The translations under genes were made by a program, and so were the position numbers. Under the pieces are notes generated by a model. That model was not told the origin of the DNA and searched no databases. It saw only the letters and a program-made list of their open reading frames with translations. From Bacteroidota bacterium (lineage in GTDB: Bacteria > Bacteroidota > Bacteroidia > 2-12-FULL-35-15), in contig JAHEYA010000169.1 of assembly GCA_023251855.1 (NCBI GenBank), forward strand, positions 1 to 5,978: 5,978 nt of DNA, read 5' to 3'. Position 1 is the stretch's first letter; every line of letters begins with the position of its first letter. Positions 1 through 5,062 of this stretch are shown in pieces.

Positions 1-86
1 TGTTAAATGTAAGATGTTAGATGGAAAATGTAGGTTTTGGCTTTGCGATTGGCTTTTAACCATCTTACATCTGCCATTTTACATAT
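1..86. repeat. Palindromic interspersed repeat with heptad arms, copy 1 (inverted relative to copy 2)
   Basis: This element matches the reverse complement of the one at 4965-5062, with a perfect 27-bp shared run (45-71 here, 4987-5013 there). Each arm is a string of 7-bp units of the form TGKNARA; on the plus strand the left arm starts TGTTAAA, TGTAAGA, and the right arm is the inverted equivalent. The arms (about 7-36 and 58-85) are imperfectly complementary and enclose a core with two TTGGCTTT motifs (37-44 and 49-56), so the transcript could fold into a long hairpin. The right end overlaps the pyrE stop codon. The left end may lie just outside the window. No reading frame is present. It may act as a 3'-end hairpin for pyrE, but there is no clear U-tract, so I do not call it a terminator. 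Confidence 0.75.
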
Positions 87-730
87 CACTTTTTATTCCA
101 CTCCGAAGGGTTTTCACGCCATTCTTTCAGGGATTTTAAATGTTTTTCTGTAATATAATTTGATTGCAATGCTTGCTTAATAAGCGTTTCATAATCACTC
201 AATGCAACCAGTTTGCAATTTGCTTTTTTAAAATTATCGGCAGCAGTCTTAAATCCATAAGTAAAAATAGCAGCCATGCCTTTTACTTCGCAACCTGCAT
301 CACGCAATGCTTCCACAGCTTTTAAACTGCTTCCTCCTGTTGAAATAAGATCTTCTATTACTACTACCGATTGCCCTTTTTCAACTACACCTTCTATCAT
401 ATTTGTTAGTCCGTGTTTTTTTGCTTCCGACCGAATATATACAAATGGCAAACCCAATTCTTGCGCTACCAAGGCGCCTTGGGCAATTCCTCCAGTTGCA
501 ACACCAGCAATAACATTGGGTGTCCCAAATTTTTCAACAATAACTTTTACAAATTCCTGTCGGATAAAAGTTCGTACTTTGGGGTAGGACAGTGTAACAC
601 GGTTATCACAATATATCGGAGAGTTCCAGCCTGATGCCCAAGTAAAAGGTTTATTCGGTTGTAATTTAATTGCTTTAATTTGTAGAAGGAATTCAGCAAT
701 TTTTAAAGCAGATTCTTCGTTCACTTTCAT
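86..730 (-). CDS. pyrE: Orotate phosphoribosyltransferase (PyrE)
   Basis: PyrE joins orotate to PRPP to give orotidine 5'-monophosphate and pyrophosphate, the fifth step of cytosolic de novo UMP synthesis. The 214 residues are full length for the family (the E. coli enzyme has 213). Visible landmarks are the N-terminal substrate segment FTWASGW..SPIYCDNR at 29-44, the flexible catalytic loop R100-S-E-A-K-K-H-G107, and the PRPP-binding signature VVVIEDLISTGGSS at 122-135 with the acidic pair E126-D127. The start at 730 is well supported because the next Met is residue 111, inside the catalytic loop. The gene is divergent from the Nudix gene. A perfect TAnnTTTG box lies only 4 bp before the ATG, suggesting a very short or absent leader. 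The TGA stop falls at the junction with the palindromic repeat to its left. The identification is secure. Confidence 0.97.
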   Translation of the reverse strand: MKVNEESALKIAEFLLQIKAIKLQPNKPFTWASGWNSPIYCDNRVTLSYPKVRTFIRQEFVKVIVEKFGTPNVIAGVATGGIAQGALVAQELGLPFVYIRSEAKKHGLTNMIEGVVEKGQSVVVIEDLISTGGSSLKAVEALRDAGCEVKGMAAIFTYGFKTAADNFKKANCKLVALSDYETLIKQALQSNYITEKHLKSLKEWRENPSEWNKK

Positions 731-734
731 AACA

Positions 735-742
735 CAAATATA
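735..742 (-). promoter_or_regulatory. Candidate -7 box for pyrE (TATATTTG)
   Basis: On the minus strand TATATTTG matches the Bacteroidota vegetative sigma -7 consensus TAnnTTTG exactly and ends 4 bp before the pyrE ATG. A good -33 TTTG at the usual distance is missing; the nearest approximation is TTTA about 22 bp upstream, inside the MITE-like repeat. If real, transcription would start at or within a few bases of the ATG. In AT-rich DNA a chance match is possible. Confidence 0.45.
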
Positions 743-756
743 TTAAACTATTTAAA

Positions 757-876
757 GGCGGTTCTAAAATTCATTATCAAAATAAAACTTTTACCACCAA
801 GAACACACAGAAACACTAAGAAGTTCTTGATGAAACTTTTGAACTTTTGTCTTAGTGATTAATTTTTAGAACTGCC
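757..876. repeat. MITE-like palindromic repeat between pyrE and the Nudix gene
   Basis: The ends form an inverted repeat: GGCGGTTCTAAAATT at 757-771 against AATTTTTAGAACTGCC at 861-876, which pair at 14 of 16 positions (one mismatch, one bulge). Inside is a second hairpin: CACTAAG (814-820) pairs with CTTAGTG (851-857), and AAGTTC (821-826) with GAACTT (841-846), leaving a 4-nt bulge and a 14-nt loop. The stretch at 792-820 (ACCACCAAGAACACACAGAA followed by ACACTAAG) resembles an intergenic repeat motif I recall from many Bacteroidota genomes; that resemblance is from memory, not a search. No clear target-site duplication and no coding frame. It fills nearly the whole divergent promoter region of pyrE and the Nudix gene. 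Confidence 0.65.
838..867 (+). promoter_or_regulatory. Weak candidate promoter for the Nudix gene
   Basis: TTTG at 838-841 followed, after 18 bp, by TAATTTTT at 860-867 approximates the Bacteroidota -33/-7 arrangement (TTTG and TAnnTTTG), with one mismatch in the -7 box. It would give a leader of roughly 20 nt before the ATG at 895. Both boxes lie inside the right half of the MITE-like repeat, so if functional the repeat supplies the promoter. The match is weak. Confidence 0.25.
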
Positions 877-895
877 ATTACAAAACATTACAAAA
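876..895 (+). repeat. Perfect 10-bp tandem duplication at the Nudix start
   Basis: CATTACAAAA occurs twice head to tail (876-885 and 886-895). The final A of the second unit is the first base of the Nudix ATG, and the first unit begins at the last base of the MITE-like repeat. It occupies the position of a ribosome binding site but contains no Shine-Dalgarno sequence, only an A-rich context as is usual in Bacteroidota. Confidence 0.7.
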
Positions 896-1506
896 TGATA
901 AAGATATTTTCTTTTGATAAAACAGTTTGTTTGATCGACAAACAATCCGCGTTTAAGCCCAGCGCAGGTGCAATTTTGTTAAGTACCAAGTCGGCCAATG
1001 AAACACGCACTAACTACGAGCAATTAATAAATCAAAAAAATTTAAAGGAGATTTATTTTTTTGACGAAAACCTTCAACTCTTATTCAACAATTTTTCCGC
1101 GATGTTCCGAGTGATTGAGGCTGCCGGGGGACTGGTAAAAAATAAAAAAGGGGAGGGGCTGTTTATTTTTCGTAATGGAAAATGGGATTTACCAAAAGGT
1201 AAAATTGAAAAAGGGGAAGGCATTAAAACGGCTGCTATCCGTGAAGTAGAAGAGGAGTGTGGTATAAATGAATTGTCGATTACAAAAGAACTGTCACCAA
1301 CCTATCATACCTACCTGATGGAAGAAAAAAACATTCTCAAAAAAACGTATTGGTTTGAAATGTTCAGCGATGATACATCACCATTGATACCACAAACGGA
1401 AGAAGGTATTACAAAGGTGAAATGGATTGCTCTCAATGACTTGCAGCAAGTTTTTGATAATACGTATGAGTCGGTGGTTGAAGTGATTAAAAATGGTACT
1501 GAATAA
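895..1506 (+). CDS. Nudix hydrolase with N-terminal extension
   Basis: A member of the Nudix superfamily, which hydrolyses nucleoside diphosphates linked to another moiety, releasing phosphate or a nucleotide; the substrate cannot be read from the sequence. The Nudix box GX5EX7REUXEEXGU is complete at residues 102-124: G102, E108, R116-E117, E120-E121 and G123, so Mg2+ binding and catalysis should be intact. The Nudix fold runs from about 74 to 200 (EAAGGLV at the first strand, KVKWIAL near the end). Residues 1-70 form a short N-terminal region that I do not recognise, making the protein (203 aa) longer than a bare Nudix domain of about 140-150. The gene is divergent from pyrE and convergent with the thioredoxin-like gene, with only 16 bp between stop codons. 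Family is certain, specificity unknown; a housekeeping or nucleotide-sugar pyrophosphatase role is possible. Confidence 0.93.
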   Translation: MIKIFSFDKTVCLIDKQSAFKPSAGAILLSTKSANETRTNYEQLINQKNLKEIYFFDENLQLLFNNFSAMFRVIEAAGGLVKNKKGEGLFIFRNGKWDLPKGKIEKGEGIKTAAIREVEEECGINELSITKELSPTYHTYLMEEKNILKKTYWFEMFSDDTSPLIPQTEEGITKVKWIALNDLQQVFDNTYESVVEVIKNGTE

Positions 1507-1522
1507 AACGGGTCGTTAACAA

Positions 1523-2944
1523 CTATTTGTTCTTTTTCGCACCCACATTATGCCTTTTCCCTTTGGGTTTGGTAATATCAAATAACACTTGATCAATATC
1601 CTCATCAGGACTATCGGCAGGAACCTGGACAAATCGCCCGTTCGGATCAATTAAAAAATATGCTGGCAATGATTTTATCTCATAATTGTTTTTCAATTGC
1701 GTTCCGCTATTATCATACAAAAATAACCAATCATATTTTGAATTTTTCTGACAGAAAGTTTTTAAATCAACATTGCTATTGTCTGTCGAAATGCTAATAA
1801 AATCAATACGTTCACCATATTGTTTCTTTAAAGATGGAATCACTTTCATTTGTTGTAAACAAGCACTGCAGTTTGCATCAAAGAAAATGATATACACATA
1901 TTTTTTAGATCGCAATTCATCCAGACTGTGCGTAACACCTGTTTTATCAGGTAACTCAAAAAATGGAGCAAGGGCACCCGGTTTTAATTTCGAAAATGAA
2001 TTCAAGCAGTTTTGTGCAATATGCTGATGCTCTGCAATATTGCTTTCGGCCACTACTTGGTCTAACATTGCTTTAATACTGCCCTTTTTAAAGGTTCCAT
2101 CATAATAACTTTCATACAAACCTTTTATTAAAACCAATTCGCGGATGGTATCATTTTGTAAAAATTCAACATTTCTCATCAGGCTTTTTAGGCCACTAAA
2201 ACTACCACGGTCATTCACTTGAAAAACAATATCATTTTGCAAAAGAGCCAGATTTTGAAGTTTTTGTTTGTAAAAAGCATTAAAAAAACTGAAGTATTCC
2301 GGATGGCCATAAAGAACAGGCTTTCCATTTAAATAATTGGCATACAATTTTTTTTCACTTACTTTTGTTTTCTCTTCAAGAGCAGCAATAGTATAGGTTA
2401 GATAGGGCTCAAAATAATTATTTGTAACTGTTGAATAAAAAGAACGCATTGCAATTTTGAAGGAATCAATTTTAGGTTGAGCACTACGAGCCACAAAAGA
2501 ACGATAATCGACAGATAAAAAATTATCGAACCGTTTATCGTAGTCCATTGTCAATGCATTGATCTCTGTTTTGCTTTTTAGTTTGATAGATATTTTCACA
2601 TCGTGTTCTAAATTTGGGTTTTGATAGGTTGTTGAATCGGGCGGCATCAGCATTATATCATACGTTGAATTGGGTTCAACACAAAGTGATGCGATACTTT
2701 TTTCAATCTTTAATGTAATGTACCGAATTTCTTTGGTGTTAAATTTTAATATAAAATTCCCAACAGAATCAATAGTACAAAAAGTAAGTTGTTTTTCTAA
2801 ATTCGAAATATAATCAGTACGAACCCATATGCCAACCTCCTTATTTTCGTAGGTTTTAGCAATACCGATTATAGTTACATTTTGGGCAGCACACAAAAAT
2901 GTAATTAAAAAAGATAAAATAAATAATGCAGATTTCTGCCTCAT
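1523..2944 (-). CDS. Secreted TlpA-like thioredoxin-fold protein
   Basis: From the ATG at 2944 the product has 473 residues. Residues 1-20 form a signal peptide (MRQK, a hydrophobic stretch, then CAA before Q21), so the protein should act in the periplasm or cell envelope. The Cys at 18 lacks a proper lipobox, so a lipoprotein is unlikely. Residues about 22-105 look like a beta-rich domain of the DUF4369 type often found at the N-terminus of Bacteroidota TlpA-like proteins (inference from pattern). The middle, about 110-315, is helical and unrecognised. The C-terminal third is a redoxin/TlpA domain: ..FFDANCSAC.. with redox pair C359-C362 and the cis-proline of SLPAYFLI at P427. The last 15 residues are strongly basic. 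A GTG at 2953 would overlap the coaD stop as GTGA; I prefer the ATG, 5 bp after coaD. Likely a thiol-disulfide oxidoreductase; partner unknown. Co-transcription with coaD is probable. Confidence 0.88.
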   Translation of the reverse strand: MRQKSALFILSFLITFLCAAQNVTIIGIAKTYENKEVGIWVRTDYISNLEKQLTFCTIDSVGNFILKFNTKEIRYITLKIEKSIASLCVEPNSTYDIMLMPPDSTTYQNPNLEHDVKISIKLKSKTEINALTMDYDKRFDNFLSVDYRSFVARSAQPKIDSFKIAMRSFYSTVTNNYFEPYLTYTIAALEEKTKVSEKKLYANYLNGKPVLYGHPEYFSFFNAFYKQKLQNLALLQNDIVFQVNDRGSFSGLKSLMRNVEFLQNDTIRELVLIKGLYESYYDGTFKKGSIKAMLDQVVAESNIAEHQHIAQNCLNSFSKLKPGALAPFFELPDKTGVTHSLDELRSKKYVYIIFFDANCSACLQQMKVIPSLKKQYGERIDFISISTDNSNVDLKTFCQKNSKYDWLFLYDNSGTQLKNNYEIKSLPAYFLIDPNGRFVQVPADSPDEDIDQVLFDITKPKGKRHNVGAKKNK

Positions 2945-2949
2945 AACAA

Positions 2950-3423
2950 TCACGAACCGCTTTTCAAATCAATGCCATTAGGGATAAACGGTTTTGCATT
3001 ACCACCATTACGTATAATATCACGTACAATTGTAGAATTTATTGCAGAAAGCTCCGAAACAGGTAAAATAAAAATGGTTTCTATTTTGGGAGCCATTACT
3101 TTATTGTTTTGAGCAATTGCTTTTTCAAATTCAAAATCGGCTGAAGTCCTTAATCCACGCAATATATAGTTGGCTTTCATTTTTTTGCAGAAATCAATCG
3201 TCAATCCTGAATAGGTTTCTACACGTACTTTAGGCTCGTTTTTAAAAACCTGTTTTATCCATTTCGAACGCTGTTCAATACTGAAATAGCTTTGTTTGCT
3301 GCTGTTTTTGCCTATCGCAATAATTATTTCATCAAAGAGAGGAAGTGTACGGAGTAAAATATTTTCGTGTCCTTTTGTTATAGGGTCGAATGAACCGGGG
3401 AAAATTGCGATGCGTTTATTCAT
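2950..3423 (-). CDS. coaD: Phosphopantetheine adenylyltransferase (CoaD)
   Basis: CoaD transfers AMP from ATP to 4'-phosphopantetheine, making dephospho-CoA, the penultimate step of coenzyme A synthesis in the cytosol. The 157 residues match the usual length (about 160). The nucleotidyltransferase signature is PGSFDPITKGH at 9-19, with the T16-x-G18-H19 motif; other family blocks are YSGLTIDF at 71-78, RGLRTSADFEFE at 89-100 (R89, R92) and INSTIVRDI at 128-136, the ISSTxxR-type ATP-binding motif. I chose the ATG at 3423 because MNKRIAIFPGSFDP is the normal N-terminus; an in-frame ATG at 3453 would add ten unrelated residues and overlap the likely promoter. It is the first gene of a probable two-gene unit with the thioredoxin-like gene, whose ATG follows the coaD stop by 5 bp. 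The identification is secure. Confidence 0.97.
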   Translation of the reverse strand: MNKRIAIFPGSFDPITKGHENILLRTLPLFDEIIIAIGKNSSKQSYFSIEQRSKWIKQVFKNEPKVRVETYSGLTIDFCKKMKANYILRGLRTSADFEFEKAIAQNNKVMAPKIETIFILPVSELSAINSTIVRDIIRNGGNAKPFIPNGIDLKSGS

Positions 3424-3442
3424 GATAATAGAATTGTTTATA

Positions 3443-3450
3443 CGAAGATA
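3443..3450 (-). promoter_or_regulatory. Candidate -7 box for coaD (TATCTTCG)
   Basis: On the minus strand TATCTTCG matches the Bacteroidota -7 consensus TAnnTTTG at all but one position and lies 19 bp before the coaD ATG, giving a plausible leader of about 10-15 nt. No convincing -33 TTTG stands at the expected distance. The surrounding 3424-3480 is very AT-rich, so the call is tentative. Confidence 0.3.
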
Positions 3451-3502
3451 CAAATATTATATTTTGCTCTAATAATTAATCAGGCAGAAGTGTACGACAA
3501 AA

Positions 3503-3719
3503 GGCACTGTTAGCATTAATTTCAGGTCGCACCTACGGAGCTACGATTTTTATATTTATTCTTTTCTACAAACAGGTCGTCCCTAACGGGACTGTTTAAA
3601 GCTCCATAGGAGCGGACTGTTTGTAGAAAACAAATGATACCGCAATATTTAGCTCCATAGGAGCGACCTGTGCTGCAATTTGCCTTACACCCTCAGGCAC
3701 TGCTTTTAACGGTTTCAGG
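3503..3719 (+). repeat. Imperfect 24-bp direct repeats flanking the hairpin cluster
   Basis: 3503-3526 and 3696-3719 both begin with GGCACTG, both end with TTTCAGG, and have the same 24-bp length, with 16 of 24 positions identical. They bracket the hairpin cluster, the left one overlapping its first four bases (CAGG). They may be diverged parts of the repeat element or of an older duplication. The middle ten bases are poorly conserved, so the call is modest. Confidence 0.35.
3523..3671. repeat. Nested REP-like hairpin cluster (four units) upstream of coaD
   Basis: The gene-free gap 3424-3727 (304 bp) is dominated by four short GC-richer hairpins. Unit A is at 3523-3543, and D at 3650-3670 is its inverted copy (19 of 21 positions). 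Unit B begins with TTTTCTACAAACAG (3562-3575), whose perfect inverse CTGTTTGTAGAAAA (3617-3630) ends unit C. Hairpin cores are GTCCC-TAAC-GGGAC in B (3579-3592) and GCTCC-ATA-GGAGC in C (3601-3613) and D (3652-3664); the A core is degraded. The whole is a double palindrome A-B-C'-D', like REP/BIME elements. The motif AGCTCCRTAGGAGCGACCTG is one I recall as scattered between genes in many Bacteroidota, from memory. No coding frame. It could also act as an RNA hairpin behind the MFS gene. Confidence 0.75.
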
Positions 3720-3727
3720 CTTCTTGC

Positions 3728-4942
3728 TTAATTTTTGGATTTCGATTTTTTATTTAAAACTATAAAACCAAAAGCGGTAATTAAACTCAAAACCATAAAA
3801 AAATCGAACATAGAATTAAATCCATATCTGCTGGCTATTCCTAAGCCCAATATGGGAGCAGCAATATTTGCTAGCCCGTATGAAATGGAATACAATGCTG
3901 AATACTGCCCCTGCCTTTCTTTACGGGACCGTGAAAGCGAATAATTCATCATAAAAGGCATTGCAAAAATTTCGGAAAGAGTAATAAAAAGGGTATAAAC
4001 AACAGCCGAAATAATCCAACCTTTTCCGAATTGCAAAAATAAAAAAGAGATGGGTAAACACAGTGTTCCGGCAATTATGAATGGAAATATTTTTTGCTTT
4101 TTTTCCAGAAAAGCAATTAATGGCATCTCAATAATCACAACCAGCAGTCCATTCAAGCCTAACAACAGGCCAATGGTGCCCTCATTAAAATTACATTCTT
4201 TATTAAAATACTGTGGAACACTTGCAAATAATTGAAGAAAACAAATACCATACAAAGTCACTCCAAGTATAAAAATTAAATATAAAGTATCGCGATAAGC
4301 AGATGTACTACTATCGTTTAGTATTCCCGACTCTTTCATTTTTGGGGCATCTTCACGTTTTGGCAAATAAAAAAAAAGCAGAATTGCTGCGCCCAAACTG
4401 GTAAAGGCATCTATAACATACAACCATTTATACCCTAGGTACAATGCAATAAAACCGCCAATAGCAGGGCCAATTGAAAATCCGAGATTGATAGCCAATC
4501 GAACTAATGAAACAGAGCGGGTTCTGTTTACTGCACCGCTATAGGCTGCAATTGCTTTTGCATTAGCGGGCCGGAACATATCAGCAGTAAAAGCATATGC
4601 AAAAATGACCAATGAAATTAAAAATGGAGTAGTAACAATTAATAGTAGGAATAGTATTAATCCACTGCTGACGAGAGAAATGAGCATCACATCAAAAAAG
4701 TTTTTTCTATCCGTTAACCAACCACCAACATACGAACCCAGTACACTTCCTGCCCCATAAAAACTCAGGATGATACCGGCATCAGCAATAGTAAAATGTA
4801 ATTCTTTGGTTAAATAAAGAGAAGTAAAAAGCAATACCATTGAGCCGCTTCTGTTGATAAATGTGGCAACAGAGAGTATCCAGATATTGCGTTGAATATT
4901 TGCAAACGAACCTTTGTATAAAGCAACTAAACGGTATGTCAT
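3728..4942 (-). CDS. Major facilitator superfamily (MFS) transporter, DHA1/drug-efflux-like
   Basis: An inner-membrane secondary transporter of 404 residues, typical of 12-helix MFS carriers. Hydrophobic segments lie at about 20-45, 52-74, 84-103, 106-121, 145-168, 172-193, then a polar central loop at 194-218, and 219-242, 256-279, 285-303, 308-332, 350-370 and 377-397. The loop after helix 2 carries MFS motif A in the form GGWLTDRKN (73-81, with D78 and R79). Helix 5 carries GFSIGPAIGG (154-163), resembling the antiporter motif C of proton-coupled exporters, so efflux is more likely than uptake. The C-terminus ends in a short basic tail, KKSKSKN. The substrate cannot be told; overall resemblance is to MdtH-like multidrug carriers. 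The gene lies downstream of selD on the same strand, and the gap is almost entirely a palindromic repeat, suggesting an interrupted operon. I find no good promoter of its own. Confidence 0.9.
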   Translation of the reverse strand: MTYRLVALYKGSFANIQRNIWILSVATFINRSGSMVLLFTSLYLTKELHFTIADAGIILSFYGAGSVLGSYVGGWLTDRKNFFDVMLISLVSSGLILFLLLIVTTPFLISLVIFAYAFTADMFRPANAKAIAAYSGAVNRTRSVSLVRLAINLGFSIGPAIGGFIALYLGYKWLYVIDAFTSLGAAILLFFYLPKREDAPKMKESGILNDSSTSAYRDTLYLIFILGVTLYGICFLQLFASVPQYFNKECNFNEGTIGLLLGLNGLLVVIIEMPLIAFLEKKQKIFPFIIAGTLCLPISFLFLQFGKGWIISAVVYTLFITLSEIFAMPFMMNYSLSRSRKERQGQYSALYSISYGLANIAAPILGLGIASRYGFNSMFDFFMVLSLITAFGFIVLNKKSKSKN

Positions 4943-4964
4943 TCAAAAAAAATAATATCTACTG

Positions 4965-5062
4965 ATATGTAAAATGTAAAATGGCTGATGTAAGATGGTT
5001 AAAAGCCAATCGCTAAGCCAAAGCCCACATTTTCCATTTCACATCTTCCATTTCACATAACA
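4965..5062. repeat. Palindromic interspersed repeat with heptad arms, copy 2, with possible target-site duplication
   Basis: This copy has the same structure as the element at 1-86, in the opposite orientation. The left arm reads in clean 7-bp steps (TGTAAAA, TGTAAAA, TGGCTGA, TGTAAGA), and the right arm does so on the minus strand (TGTGAAA, TGGAAGA, TGTGAAA, TGGAAAA). It has one heptad more (TGTAAAA) in the left arm than the matching arm of copy 1, so length variation occurs in units of 7 bp. The core between the arms contains AGCCAATCGC and AAGCCAAAG. The 6-bp sequence CTACTG stands directly outside both ends (4959-4964 and 5063-5068), as expected for a target-site duplication; the right copy contains the selD stop codon. 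The element fills the gap between selD and the MFS gene. Confidence 0.75.

Noticed and set aside
276..634. Two overlapping plus-strand open frames opposite pyrE
   Set aside because: They lie wholly inside the secure pyrE gene on the other strand and show no recognisable domain.
1518..1537. Small hairpin AACAA-CTAT-TTGTT followed by CTTTTT between the convergent Nudix and TlpA-like genes
   Set aside because: The 5-bp, mostly A/T stem is too weak to call an intrinsic terminator.
1773..2027. Plus-strand open frame of 84 codons
   Set aside because: It is antisense to the redoxin domain of the TlpA-like gene, and the composition fits a shadow frame.
3424..3453. Upstream ATG of coaD giving ten extra residues
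   Set aside because: The extra residues are not part of the family N-terminus and would cover the candidate -7 box.
3523..3671. CRISPR array
   Set aside because: The units are inverted relative to each other with unequal spacing and no constant direct repeat, and no cas genes are present.
3735..4235. Two short plus-strand open frames
   Set aside because: Both are antisense to the MFS gene and resemble no known protein.
4943..5062. Riboswitch or selenium-responsive leader before the MFS gene
   Set aside because: The sequence is a second copy of the repeat next to pyrE, so a gene-specific leader is unlikely.
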